DNA from: Sulfitobacter litoralis
Lineage (GTDB): Bacteria; Pseudomonadota; Alphaproteobacteria; Rhodobacterales; Rhodobacteraceae
DNA: 64,000 bases
Assembly (NCBI RefSeq): GCF_900103185.1
Contig: NZ_FNJD01000016.1
Span: 24,424-88,423 of the forward strand
Direction of reading: 5' to 3'
Under the pieces are notes generated by a model. The model was not told the origin of the DNA, did no database searches, and worked only from the letters and a program-made list of their open reading frames with translations. Of the stretch, positions 1 through 9,582 are shown piece by piece. Position 1 is the stretch's first letter. Every line of letters starts with the position of its first letter. A program made the position numbers and the translations under genes.

Positions 1-151
1 GGATGCAGTTGTTTTCTGCACACCCGTCCAAAGCGTACAATCTACGTTAAGCGAAGCACGTCAAGGCCGCGAATCGTGGTATATCGTTCATACTGCGCGA
101 AAATGCGCGTCTATGGGCAGATTAAGACGCTTAAAATCAAGGCTCTAGGTG

Positions 152-190
152 AAAACGAAAAGAAACGAACGTTCGATCTTGAAAAACGAA
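152..190. promoter_or_regulatory. Candidate GlpR-type operator region upstream of glpD
   Basis: The 264 bases before glpD hold no convincing gene. Within them are three copies of an AAACGAA-type word (around 153-159, 163-169 and 184-190) and a perfect 10-base palindrome CGAACGTTCG at 166-175. DeoR-family GlpR repressors of glycerol operons bind TTCG/CGAA-rich sites, so this cluster is a reasonable operator for the operon that starts at glpD. No glpR gene is present in the window; it may lie upstream. The assignment to GlpR is inference. Confidence 0.4.
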
Positions 191-264
191 GGGGCTTGGT
201 GTCTTTTGTCACGACGTCCCGCAAACCTGTCTGCGAGACGCGATAATGATGCGGGGAGGCTTCA

Positions 265-1878
265 TTGAGCCAGCTTGATACAGAACACAGCGTCGATCTT
301 TTCGTGATTGGCGGGGGCATTAACGGCTGCGGTATTGCGCGCGATGCCGTGGGCCGTGGGTTTAGCGTCGAGCTGGCCGAGATGAACGATCTGGCCTCTG
401 CGACATCGTCTGCTTCGACCAAGCTGTTTCACGGCGGGCTGCGCTATCTGGAATACTGGGAGGTCCGCCTTGTGCGCGAGGCGTTGATCGAACGCGAAAC
501 CCTGTTGAAAGCGATGCCGCATATCTCATGGCCGATGCGGTTCGTACTGCCATATCATAAGGATATGCGCTTTGAGGGGGATACACCCACGTCCAAGCTG
601 CTGAATGTCTTTATGCCGTGGATGAAGGGGCGTCGCCCTGCGTGGCTGATCCGCTTGGGTCTGTTCATGTATGACAATCTGGGCGGGCGGCAGATCCTCA
701 AGGGGACGACCGCGGTTGATCTGACAAACACGCCCGAGGGCGCACCGCTGCACGACAAGTTCGAAAAGGCCTATGAATATTCCGACTGCTGGATCGAAGA
801 CAGCCGTCTGGTGGTGTTGAACGCCCGCGATGCCCAAGCCCGCGGCGCGCGGATCAACACCCGGACCAAGGTTGTCTCTGCCGAGCAGGTCGATGGCATG
901 TGGCAGGTCACGCTGGAACCAAAAGACGGCGGCCGCCAACGCGTGGTACACGCCAAGATGCTGGTCAACGCCGGTGGCCCTTGGGTGGAAAACGTGATCC
1001 GCAACACCGTGCGCATCAACTCGTCGGAAGGGGTGCGGCTGGTGCGGGGCAGCCATATCGTGACCCCCAAGCTCTATGACCACGATAAATGCTACTTCTT
1101 CCAAGGCGAAGACGGGCGCATCATTTTCACCATTCCCTACGAGACGGATTTCACCCTGATCGGCACCACGGATGCCGACCACGAGCACGTGTCCGAAAAG
1201 CCGGTCTGCACGCCTGAAGAGCAGGACTATCTTGTTCGGTTCGCGTCGAAGTATCTGAAAAAGCAGATCACCACGGATGACATCGTCTGGACCTATTCCG
1301 GTGTGCGCCCGCTTTATAACGACGGGGCGAGCTCTGCCACAGCGGCGACGCGGGACTATGTGCTGAAGGTCGACACATCCGCCGGTGCGCCGGTGTTGAA
1401 CGTCTTTGGCGGCAAGATCACCACCTACCGCCGTTTGGCCGAAAGCGCGCTAGAGAAGATCCAGCCCTATTTCGCCAATGACGCCAAACCCTGGACGGCG
1501 GGTGTCGCCTTGCCTGGCGGAGATTTTCCGGTAGACGGCGTGGCGGCGTTGAAACAAGAGTTGCAGGACCGCTACGGCTTTTTGACCCAACGTTGGGCCG
1601 ATCGTCTGGTCAAAGCCTATGGGCGCGAGGCATTTGATGTCTTGGGCGACGCGCAAACCGCGGCAGATCTGGGGCGTGATTTCGGTGCGACCCTGACCGA
1701 GCGAGAGGCCAAGTGGCTGATCGACAAGGAATTTGCCCGCACCGCTGACGACATCATCTGGCGCCGGTCCAAACTGGGCCTGCGGCTTGACGCGGATGAA
1801 TTGAACACGTTGGAGGCATGGATGGTGGAAACCACCGCCACGCCCGCCGACAACACTACAGCCGCCACTGGCGCGTGA
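265..1878 (+). CDS. glpD: Aerobic glycerol-3-phosphate dehydrogenase
   Basis: FAD-dependent enzyme at the inner membrane that oxidises sn-glycerol 3-phosphate to dihydroxyacetone phosphate and passes electrons to quinone. The 537-residue protein opens with a Rossmann FAD-binding motif (VIGGGINGCGIARDA, residues about 13-27), followed by the family signature FHGGLRYLE near residue 54 and the C-terminal helical domain typical of GlpD. The start is a TTG codon, chosen because it sits 5 bases after a strong GGGGAGG ribosome binding site (253-259) and immediately before the FAD fold. It heads the operon with the glycerol transporter (13-base gap to glpS) and glpK, so glycerol taken up and phosphorylated by its neighbours is its substrate source. 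Repression by a GlpR-type regulator is suggested by repeats upstream. Confidence 0.96.
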   Translation: MSQLDTEHSVDLFVIGGGINGCGIARDAVGRGFSVELAEMNDLASATSSASTKLFHGGLRYLEYWEVRLVREALIERETLLKAMPHISWPMRFVLPYHKDMRFEGDTPTSKLLNVFMPWMKGRRPAWLIRLGLFMYDNLGGRQILKGTTAVDLTNTPEGAPLHDKFEKAYEYSDCWIEDSRLVVLNARDAQARGARINTRTKVVSAEQVDGMWQVTLEPKDGGRQRVVHAKMLVNAGGPWVENVIRNTVRINSSEGVRLVRGSHIVTPKLYDHDKCYFFQGEDGRIIFTIPYETDFTLIGTTDADHEHVSEKPVCTPEEQDYLVRFASKYLKKQITTDDIVWTYSGVRPLYNDGASSATAATRDYVLKVDTSAGAPVLNVFGGKITTYRRLAESALEKIQPYFANDAKPWTAGVALPGGDFPVDGVAALKQELQDRYGFLTQRWADRLVKAYGREAFDVLGDAQTAADLGRDFGATLTEREAKWLIDKEFARTADDIIWRRSKLGLRLDADELNTLEAWMVETTATPADNTTAATGA

Positions 1879-1891
1879 AGGGGAGAGGAAC

Positions 1892-2980
1892 ATGTCGCTC
1901 GTTTTGCAAGGCGTGTCCAAGGTCGTAAACGGCCAGACGCATATTCATCCGACAGATCTTGAGCTGCAGTCCGGCACCATGAACGTGCTGCTGGGGCCGA
2001 CATCTGCGGGCAAGACTTCCCTGATGCGGTTGATGGCGGGGCTGGATGTGCCCAACACCGGCAAGGTGATCTGGAACGGCGAGGATGTCACCGGCATGCG
2101 CGTTCAGGATCGCGGCGTGGCGATGGTGTATCAGCAGTTCATCAACTATCCGTCGATGACCGTCTATAACAACATCGCGAGCCCTATGCGGTTGTTGGGC
2201 AAATCTAAGTCCGAGATCGACAGTGCCGTGCGCAAGGCCGCCGATCTGATGCAGTTGACGCCCATGCTAGACCGCAAGCCACTGGAACTGTCGGGCGGCC
2301 AGCAACAACGCTGTGCCTTGGCGCGGGCATTGGTCAAGGACGCAGGGCTGGTGCTGCTGGACGAACCGCTGGCGAACCTCGACTATAAACTGCGCGAAGA
2401 GCTGCGTGCCGAGATCCCCAAGATCTTTGAAGAGGCCGGGTCGATCTTTGTCTATGCGACAACCGAACCCGAAGAGGCACTTTTGCTGGGCGGGAACACG
2501 GCAACCCTTTGGGAAGGGCGCATCACGCAGTTTGGTTTGACCCCTGTGGTCTACCGCCAGCCCGTTGATGCCACCACGGCGCGTGTCTTCTCTGATCCGC
2601 CGATGAACTTTTTGAACATCACCAAAGCAGGCGACACCCTAACCTTCGGCGACGGCAAGAAAGTCGCGGTATTCGGCAGCTTTAAGGCTGTGGCCGATGG
2701 CAACTATGTCGCGGGCTTCCGGCCCAACCACCTTGAGCTGACCAAGCAGTCCGCCGACGCGCTGGAATTTGCAGGCAAGCTGAACGTGACCGAGATCACG
2801 GGCTCCGAAACCTTTATCCACCTTGATCACCACGGTGAAAACTGGGTCGGTCTGGTGCACGGGGTCAAAGACCTCAAGATCGGGGCACCGCTGAACGTCT
2901 ATCTTGACCCGAAACATGTTTATATCTTTGCCGAAGACGGCACATCCGTGGCCCCCGCATCCTATGCGGCAGCGGCCTGA
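1892..2980 (+). CDS. glpS: Glycerol ABC transporter ATP-binding protein GlpS
   Basis: One of two nucleotide-binding subunits of the glycerol importer known as GlpSTPQUV in Rhizobium leguminosarum. 362 residues: N-terminal ABC domain, then a MalK/UgpC-like C-terminal beta domain. Visible motifs are a divergent Walker A GPTSAGKTS (35-43), intact signature LSGGQ (133-137) and Walker B LVLLDE (153-158). The switch-loop histidine is replaced: the segment reads YATTEPEEA (about 188-196) where THDQxEA is usual. The missing histidine implies this subunit's own ATP site may be weak. It is followed 15 bases later by glpT, the partner ATPase. A UgpC-type glycerol-phosphate transporter is the main alternative, but the order with glpU and glpK favours glycerol. 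Confidence 0.9.
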   Translation: MSLVLQGVSKVVNGQTHIHPTDLELQSGTMNVLLGPTSAGKTSLMRLMAGLDVPNTGKVIWNGEDVTGMRVQDRGVAMVYQQFINYPSMTVYNNIASPMRLLGKSKSEIDSAVRKAADLMQLTPMLDRKPLELSGGQQQRCALARALVKDAGLVLLDEPLANLDYKLREELRAEIPKIFEEAGSIFVYATTEPEEALLLGGNTATLWEGRITQFGLTPVVYRQPVDATTARVFSDPPMNFLNITKAGDTLTFGDGKKVAVFGSFKAVADGNYVAGFRPNHLELTKQSADALEFAGKLNVTEITGSETFIHLDHHGENWVGLVHGVKDLKIGAPLNVYLDPKHVYIFAEDGTSVAPASYAAAA

Positions 2981-2995
2981 GGGAGGACCGGACCA

Positions 2996-4075
2996 ATGGC
3001 AAAAATCACCCTTGATAACTTGGCGCATTCCTATTTGCCCAATCCCACCAGCGAAGATGATTTCGCGCTGAAGGAACTGAACCACGACTGGGTCGACGGC
3101 GAAGCCTACGCGCTGCTCGGCGCGTCGGGTTGCGGTAAATCCACGTTGCTGAACATCATCTCGGGCCTGCTGCATCCCAGTCAGGGCCGCATCCTGTTCA
3201 ACGACCGTGACGTGACCAACGACCCGACGACCAAGCGCAACATCGCGCAGGTTTTCCAGTTTCCAGTGGTCTACGACACGATGACTGTGCGCGATAATCT
3301 GGCGTTCCCCCTGCGCAACCGGGGGGCGGATGCGTCCTATGTTGCCGAGCGTGTGCAGCAGATCGCGGGGATGATCGGCATGGAAGACATGCTGAACCGC
3401 AAGGCGCGCGGGCTGACGGCGGATGCGAAACAGAAAATCTCGCTCGGGCGGGGGATGGTGCGCGAAGACGTGAACGCGCTGCTGTTTGACGAACCGCTGA
3501 CCGTGATCGATCCCCATATGAAGTGGGAACTGCGCACACAGCTGAAATCACTGCACCATGAATTTGGTCACACGATGATCTATGTGACCCACGACCAGAC
3601 AGAGGCGCTGACCTTTGCTGACAAAGTTGTCGTCATGTACGATGGCCGCGTGGTCCAGATGGGCACCCCACAAGAGCTGTTCGAGACACCGCAGCACACG
3701 TTTGTGGGCTATTTCATCGGTTCGCCCGGTATGAATGTGCTCGACGCGGCGGTGACCGGTGACAAGGCCGTCATCGGCGGCCACGAGATCGCCTTGGGCC
3801 ACGGGTTTGCGCCGCTGGACGGTAAGGTCGAACTGGGCGTGCGGCCTGAGTTCACACGGCTTGCCACGGGCGAGGCGGGGCTGCCCGTCACGATCAAACG
3901 GATCGAGGACGTAGGCCGTCACAAGATCGTGCGTGCTGACTTTAATGGCACTGAAATCAACGTGATCGCCGAAGAGGGTGCCGAGATTTCGCCGGATATG
4001 AACCGCATTGTTTTCGACCCTGCCGGGGTGAATGTCTATGCCAACAGCTGGCGCGTTGCGCCGCAGGGGGCGTGA
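2996..4075 (+). CDS. glpT: Glycerol ABC transporter ATP-binding protein GlpT
   Basis: Second nucleotide-binding subunit of the glycerol importer (not the MFS glycerol-3-phosphate antiporter that shares the symbol). 359 residues with a canonical Walker A GASGCGKST (42-50), Walker B LLFDE (162-166) and an intact switch histidine in THDQTEA (H199). The ABC signature is degenerate: LTADAKQ (140-146) stands where LSGGQ is expected. Paired with GlpS, whose signature is normal but whose switch loop is not, this predicts one working and one degenerate composite ATP site. A C-terminal TOBE-like domain follows. Operon position and 51-base gap to glpP fit a single transport unit. Confidence 0.9.
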   Translation: MAKITLDNLAHSYLPNPTSEDDFALKELNHDWVDGEAYALLGASGCGKSTLLNIISGLLHPSQGRILFNDRDVTNDPTTKRNIAQVFQFPVVYDTMTVRDNLAFPLRNRGADASYVAERVQQIAGMIGMEDMLNRKARGLTADAKQKISLGRGMVREDVNALLFDEPLTVIDPHMKWELRTQLKSLHHEFGHTMIYVTHDQTEALTFADKVVVMYDGRVVQMGTPQELFETPQHTFVGYFIGSPGMNVLDAAVTGDKAVIGGHEIALGHGFAPLDGKVELGVRPEFTRLATGEAGLPVTIKRIEDVGRHKIVRADFNGTEINVIAEEGAEISPDMNRIVFDPAGVNVYANSWRVAPQGA

Positions 4076-4126
4076 GATGATCCAATCCGCCGCTTTCCCG
4101 CTGACCCTCGCTGAAAGGACCGCGTC

Positions 4127-5001
4127 ATGAACAAGACCGTCAATCAAAAGGCCTGGTTCCTTGTGCTGCCCGTGCTGCTGCTGGTGGCTTTCTCTGCCGT
4201 GATCCCGCTAATGACCGTGGTGAACTATTCCGTGCAGGATGCTTTCGCCGGAGATTTCTATCCGCTTGACGACAAGCTCGAGTGGTTCAAACAAATGCTG
4301 GCGAGCGAACGGATGTGGAATGCCTTGGGGCGCCAGGTAACATTCTCAGTAATCATTCTGGCGATTGAAATCCCGCTGGGGATCTTTGTCGCGCTGAACA
4401 TGCCCAAGAAAGGGTTCTGGGCCTCGCTGTGTCTGGTCCTGATGTCGCTGCCGCTGCTGATCCCGTGGAACGTGGTCGGTACCATTTGGCAAATCTTCGG
4501 CCGCGTGGACATTGGCCTGTTGGGCTACACGCTGTCGGCCTTGGGCATCGACTATAACTACACTCAAGATTTCTATGCCGCATGGATCACTGTGATCGTG
4601 ATGGATGTCTGGCACTGGACGTCGCTGGTGGCGCTGCTAGCCTATGCCGGTCTGCAATCCATCCCCGACGCCTATTACCAAGCAGCCAAGATCGACCAGG
4701 CGAGCCGCTGGAAAGTCTTTCGCTACATCGAGCTGCCCAAGATGATGGGCGTCTTGATGATCGCAATCCTGCTGCGCTTTATGGACAGCTTTATGATCTA
4801 TACCGAACCGTTCGTCGTGACGGGCGGGGGGCCGGGTAACTCTACCACCTTCCTGTCGATCGATCTGGTCAAGATGGCCCTCGGGCAGTTTGACCTTGGT
4901 CCTGCGGCGGCGTTCTCGATCATGTATTATCTGGTGATCCTGCTGATCTCCTATGTGTTCTACACCGTGATGACGAACCTTGATAAAAGGGATGGCCACT
5001 G

Positions 5002-5002
<1 letters not shown>
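4127..5002 (+). CDS. glpP: Glycerol ABC transporter permease GlpP
   Basis: Inner-membrane permease of the MalF/UgpA type (BPD transport family 1), 291 residues with about six hydrophobic segments. The cytoplasmic EAA-like coupling loop is visible as YYQAAKIDQASRWKVF (around residues 184-199), where the usual glycine after the aspartate is a glutamine. The ATG is preceded by GAAAGGA. The stop codon overlaps the start of glpQ by one base (5002), so the two permeases are probably translationally coupled. It should form the membrane channel with GlpQ and be driven by GlpS/GlpT. Confidence 0.9.
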
Positions 5003-5841
<839 letters not shown>

Positions 5842-5865
5842 TAAAGAAAGACCGGAGGACACATT

Positions 5866-6138
5866 ATGGACTGGATGGCTTGGACTTGGCCCACCGCCGC
5901 TTTCTTTGGGATCATCGCGGTGACGTTGATCACCTTTACGATCCTTGCAATCAAATTCCCCGAAGTGCCGCGCGCCGGTATACTGGGGATGGAAACGACG
6001 CGCGGTGACCGTTTGTTCATCACGCTTCTGGGCTCGGCCTTTATCAATCTGGCTTGGCTCGGGCTGCTCAGTGCACCCCAATGGGGGGCATTGGTTGTCT
6101 GCCTTTTCTATGCCATCGCGGTTTTCCGCTGGGTATAA
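5866..6138 (+). CDS. glpU: Small membrane protein GlpU (DUF2160)
   Basis: A 90-residue protein that is almost entirely hydrophobic, with about three transmembrane segments (roughly residues 8-26, 47-64 and 68-88). It matches the DUF2160 family found between permease and binding-protein genes in glycerol ABC operons. Its role is not established; an accessory membrane subunit is the usual suggestion. Ribosome site CCGGAGGA lies just upstream of the ATG. It is separated from glpV by a 71-base gap that holds a hairpin. Confidence 0.88.
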   Translation: MDWMAWTWPTAAFFGIIAVTLITFTILAIKFPEVPRAGILGMETTRGDRLFITLLGSAFINLAWLGLLSAPQWGALVVCLFYAIAVFRWV

Positions 6139-6155
6139 AAGAGGAATATAAGGGG

Positions 6156-6178
6156 GGCCGGTCTGCAAGAACCGGACC
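6156..6178 (+). promoter_or_regulatory. Hairpin between glpU and glpV
   Basis: GGCCGGT (6156-6162) pairs with ACCGGACC (6171-6178) with one bulged A, closing an 8-base loop. No T-run follows. Hairpins in this position in ABC importer operons often protect the 5' end of the binding-protein message and raise its level relative to the permeases. That role here is inference. Confidence 0.4.
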
Positions 6179-6209
6179 TCTCAAATGTTCAATTCTAGGG
6201 AGGAACATC

Positions 6210-7931
6210 ATGAACTTGCGCTTAAAGGGAACGACTGCGATCGGACTTGCGGCTTGCATGTTTGCCGCACCTGCGTTCGCCGACATGGAGGCCGCAAAGG
6301 CTTTCCTTGATAAGGAAATCGGCGATCTGTCCGCGCTGTCGCGGGAAGACCAAGAATCCGAACTGCAGTTCTTTGTCGACGCTGCAAAACCGTTTGAAGG
6401 CATGGCGATCAACGTTGTGTCCGAAACAATCGGCACGCACACATATGAATCCACAGTTCTGGCCCCCGCTTTCGAAGCGATCACCGGCATCAAGGTCACC
6501 CATGACCTGATCGGCGAAGGTGACGTTGTCGAAAAGCTGCAAACACAGATGCAGTCGGGCGAGAACATCTATGACGCCTATATCAACGATTCCGACCTGA
6601 TCGGGACGCACTGGCGCTATCAACAAGCCCGCAATCTGTCCGACTGGATGGAAGGCGAAGGCAAGGCCGTGACCAACCCCGGTCTTGACCTCGAAGACTT
6701 CATCGGCCTGTCGTTCACGACCGGCCCCGATGGCAAGATCTACCAGCTGCCCGACCAGCAGTTCGCGAACCTTTATTGGTTCCGCTACGATTGGTTCAAC
6801 GACGAACAGAACAAGGCTGATTTCAAAGAGAAATATGGCTACGATCTGGGTGTTCCGGTCAACTGGTCCGCATATGAAGACATTGCTGAATTCTTCACCG
6901 GTCGCGACCTGTCGCGTCTTGGCGTCGAAGGCGAAGTCTTTGGCAACATGGACTACGGCAAGAAAGACCCGTCGCTTGGCTGGCGCTACACCGATGCGTG
7001 GCTGTCGATGGCTGGTGCCGGTGACGTAGGTGAACCAAACGGTCTGCCCGTCGACGAATGGGGTATCCGCGTCAACGAAAACTCGCAGCCTGTAGGTTCT
7101 TGCGTTGCGCGTGGCGGTGCCACAAACGGGCCAGCAGCGGTCTATGCTGTGACCAAAGCGATCGAATGGCTGCAGAAGTATTCGCCTCCGGCGGCTGCAG
7201 GCATGACCTTCTCTGAAGCGGGCCCAATTCCAGCGCAAGGCAACGTCGCCCAGCAGATGTTCTGGTACACCGCCTTTACCGCAGCATCGGTAGAGCCTGA
7301 TCTGCCCGTGATGAACGAAGATGGCACGCCGAAATGGCGCATGGCACCTTCGCCACACGGCGCATATTGGTCTGAGGGCACCAAGATCGGGTATCAGGAT
7401 GCCGGATCGTGGACGCTGATGAAATCCACGCCAGTGGACCGTGCACAGGCCGCGTGGCTCTATGCGCAGTTCGTCACCTCCAAGACAGTGGACGTAAAGA
7501 AAAGCCATGTTGGCCTGACCTTCATTCGTGAATCGTCGATCCAGCACGAAAGCTTTACAGAGCGTGCACCGAAACTGGGTGGTCTGGTTGAATTCTACCG
7601 TTCGCCAGCGCGCGTTCAGTGGTCCCCAACCGGTACCAACGTGCCTGACTATCCAAAGCTGGCGCAGCTGTGGTGGCAGAACATCGGCGACGCAATGTCC
7701 GGTGCGAAGACACCTCAGGAAGCGCTTGATGCCCTGTGCGCCGATCAGGAAAAAGTCCTGATCCGTCTGGAGCGTGCCGGCGTTCAAGGGGACATTGGCC
7801 CCAAGATGAACGAAGAGCGTGACGCAGAGTACTGGCTGTCCCAGCCCGGTTCGCCCAAAGCGAAACTGGAAAGCGAAGACGAAGAGCCACAGACCATCGC
7901 CTATGATGAGCTGATCAAATCCTGGCAGTAA
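6210..7931 (+). CDS. glpV: Glycerol ABC transporter substrate-binding protein GlpV
   Basis: Periplasmic extracellular solute-binding protein (family 1 fold) that delivers glycerol to GlpPQ. From the chosen start the protein has 573 residues, long for this family. It starts with a clear Sec signal peptide (MNLRLKGTTAIGLAACMFAAPAF region, cleavage near AFA-DM). The ATG at 6210 is preferred over in-frame upstream codons because of the strong AGGGAGGA site at 6197-6204 and the signal peptide. It is flanked by hairpins at 6156-6178 and 7941-7966, consistent with high and separately controlled expression of the binding protein. Confidence 0.92.
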   Translation: MNLRLKGTTAIGLAACMFAAPAFADMEAAKAFLDKEIGDLSALSREDQESELQFFVDAAKPFEGMAINVVSETIGTHTYESTVLAPAFEAITGIKVTHDLIGEGDVVEKLQTQMQSGENIYDAYINDSDLIGTHWRYQQARNLSDWMEGEGKAVTNPGLDLEDFIGLSFTTGPDGKIYQLPDQQFANLYWFRYDWFNDEQNKADFKEKYGYDLGVPVNWSAYEDIAEFFTGRDLSRLGVEGEVFGNMDYGKKDPSLGWRYTDAWLSMAGAGDVGEPNGLPVDEWGIRVNENSQPVGSCVARGGATNGPAAVYAVTKAIEWLQKYSPPAAAGMTFSEAGPIPAQGNVAQQMFWYTAFTAASVEPDLPVMNEDGTPKWRMAPSPHGAYWSEGTKIGYQDAGSWTLMKSTPVDRAQAAWLYAQFVTSKTVDVKKSHVGLTFIRESSIQHESFTERAPKLGGLVEFYRSPARVQWSPTGTNVPDYPKLAQLWWQNIGDAMSGAKTPQEALDALCADQEKVLIRLERAGVQGDIGPKMNEERDAEYWLSQPGSPKAKLESEDEEPQTIAYDELIKSWQ

Positions 7932-7940
7932 GCCACTCTT

Positions 7941-7966
7941 TCCGGGGCCGGTTCGCTGGCCCCGGA
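7941..7966 (+). terminator. GC-rich hairpin after glpV, possible attenuator
   Basis: Perfect 9-base stem TCCGGGGCC (7941-7949) / GGCCCCGGA (7958-7966) around an 8-base loop. There is no immediate T-run, so it is probably a partial terminator or a 3' stabilising structure that lets some transcription continue into glpK. Confidence 0.45.
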
Positions 7967-8084
7967 ACCTATGATTTTCCAACAACGCCGACATCCGTCA
8001 TTGCCCTGACATCTGGTCGGGCCTGCCGACCCTTGCTAGGATACGGCACCATCTGACGGTTGCTACACTTCCAAAGGGACGCGC

Positions 8085-9572
8085 ATGACGTATATCCTTG
8101 CCATTGACCAAGGCACCACCTCCACACGGGCCATCGTTTACGATGACACGATGACGTCGATTGCCAGCGCCCAGGAAGAATTCCCCCAGCATTTCCCTCA
8201 GTCCGGCTGGGTTGAACATGATCCCAATGATCTGTGGCGCACGACGCAGGCGACTTGCCGCGGGGCCATCGACAAGGCAGAGATCAAGGCAGGCGATATC
8301 GCCGCAATCGGTATTACCAACCAGCGCGAAACCGTCGTGGTCTGGGACAAGGCGACCGGCCGCCCGATTTATAACGCCATCGTCTGGCAGGACCGCCGCA
8401 CCGCTAGCCAGTGCCGCACCCTGCGCGATGCGGGCCACGAAGAGATGTTCACCGACCGCACCGGCCTGCTGCTGGACCCCTATTTCTCGGGCACCAAGCT
8501 GGCTTGGATATTAGACAACGTCGAAGGTGCCCGCGACCGCGCGGCCAAGGGCGAGCTGCTGTTTGGCACTGTCGATTGCTTCTTGATCTGGAAGCTCACC
8601 GGTGGGGCGTCCCATGCGACGGACGCCACCAACGCCGCGCGCACCATGCTGTATGACATCCGCAAAGGCCGGTGGAGCCGGTCGATCTGTGACCTGCTCG
8701 ACATCCCGATGGAGATGTTGCCAGAGGTCAAGAATTGCGCCGATGATTTCGGCAGCACCGCCCCCGATATTCTGGGCGCTGCCGTGCCGATCCACGGGGT
8801 CGCGGGCGACCAGCAGGCGGCGACCGTGGGGCAGGCGTGTTTCGAGCCGGGGATGCTGAAATCCACCTATGGTACGGGCTGTTTCGCGCTGATGAACACG
8901 GGCGACACGCCGGTGCGGTCGGAAAACCGGCTGCTCACCACCATTGCCTATCAATTCGATGGCAAGCCGACGTACGCGCTCGAAGGGTCGATCTTTGTCG
9001 CAGGGGCCGTGGTGCAATGGCTGCGCGACGGGTTGCAGATCATTCAGGATTCCGCCGAGACTCAGGGGCTGGCTGAACAGGCCGACCCGCATCAGAACGT
9101 GGTGCTGGTACCAGCCTTTGTCGGGCTGGGTGCGCCCTATTGGAACCCCGATTGTCGCGGCGCTGTCTTTGGTCTGACCCGCGGCACCGGGCCTGCCGAA
9201 ATGGCCAAGGCAGCGCTGGAAAGCGTTGGCTACCAGACACGCGACTTGCTGGAAGCGATGGCCGCCGACTGGAAAGCCGATGGCGTGCAGCCTACTTTGC
9301 GGGTGGATGGTGGCATGTCTGCCAGCGACTGGACCATGCAATTCCTGTCTGACATCATCAACGCCCCCGTCGACCGGCCCACGGTGCATGAAACCACCGC
9401 CCTCGGGGTGGCGTGGCTTGCGGGGATGCACGCGGGCGTTTATCCTGATCAGGAACAGTTCGCGAAATCGTGGACACAGGAAACCCAATTCACGCCGAAA
9501 ATGGACGATGACCAGCGCGACGCGAAATATGCGCTCTGGAAAAAGGCCGTTGACGCGACCCTGAATTTTTAA
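8085..9572 (+). CDS. glpK: Glycerol kinase
   Basis: FGGY-family cytosolic kinase that phosphorylates glycerol to sn-glycerol 3-phosphate with ATP. 495 residues, the normal GlpK length. The N-terminal phosphate-binding loop DQGTTSTRA (residues 8-16) and the second FGGY-type loop around [12 protein letters not shown] are visible, together with the glycerol-contact stretch QTRDLLEAM. It lies 153 bases after glpV, with a hairpin in the gap, and 10 bases before fbp. It supplies GlpD with substrate, completing uptake-phosphorylation-oxidation within one operon. Confidence 0.97.
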   Translation: MTYILAIDQGTTSTRAIVYDDTMTSIASAQEEFPQHFPQSGWVEHDPNDLWRTTQATCRGAIDKAEIKAGDIAAIGITNQRETVVVWDKATGRPIYNAIVWQDRRTASQCRTLRDAGHEEMFTDRTGLLLDPYFSGTKLAWILDNVEGARDRAAKGELLFGTVDCFLIWKLTGGASHATDATNAARTMLYDIRKGRWSRSICDLLDIPMEMLPEVKNCADDFGSTAPDILGAAVPIHGVAGDQQAATVGQACFEPGMLKSTYGTGCFALMNTGDTPVRSENRLLTTIAYQFDGKPTYALEGSIFVAGAVVQWLRDGLQIIQDSAETQGLAEQADPHQNVVLVPAFVGLGAPYWNPDCRGAVFGLTRGTGPAEMAKAALESVGYQTRDLLEAMAADWKADGVQPTLRVDGGMSASDWTMQFLSDIINAPVDRPTVHETTALGVAWLAGMHAGVYPDQEQFAKSWTQETQFTPKMDDDQRDAKYALWKKAVDATLNF

Positions 9573-9582
9573 GGAAATCTTC

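Noticed and set aside
1..246. Open frame from the window start to the TAA at 244-246
   Set aside because: The translation does not resemble GlpR or any family I know, is rich in basic residues, and the same DNA contains the repeat cluster upstream of glpD; treated as non-coding.
6222..7994. Long open frame antisense to glpV (590 codons)
   Set aside because: It mirrors the glpV codon pattern in high-GC DNA, has no ribosome site and no recognisable protein family.
7936..8084. Third GGAAC motif (7964-7968) before glpK as a stress promoter
   Set aside because: At the right spacing the second element reads CGCC rather than CGTT, and the first element is the edge of the glpV hairpin.
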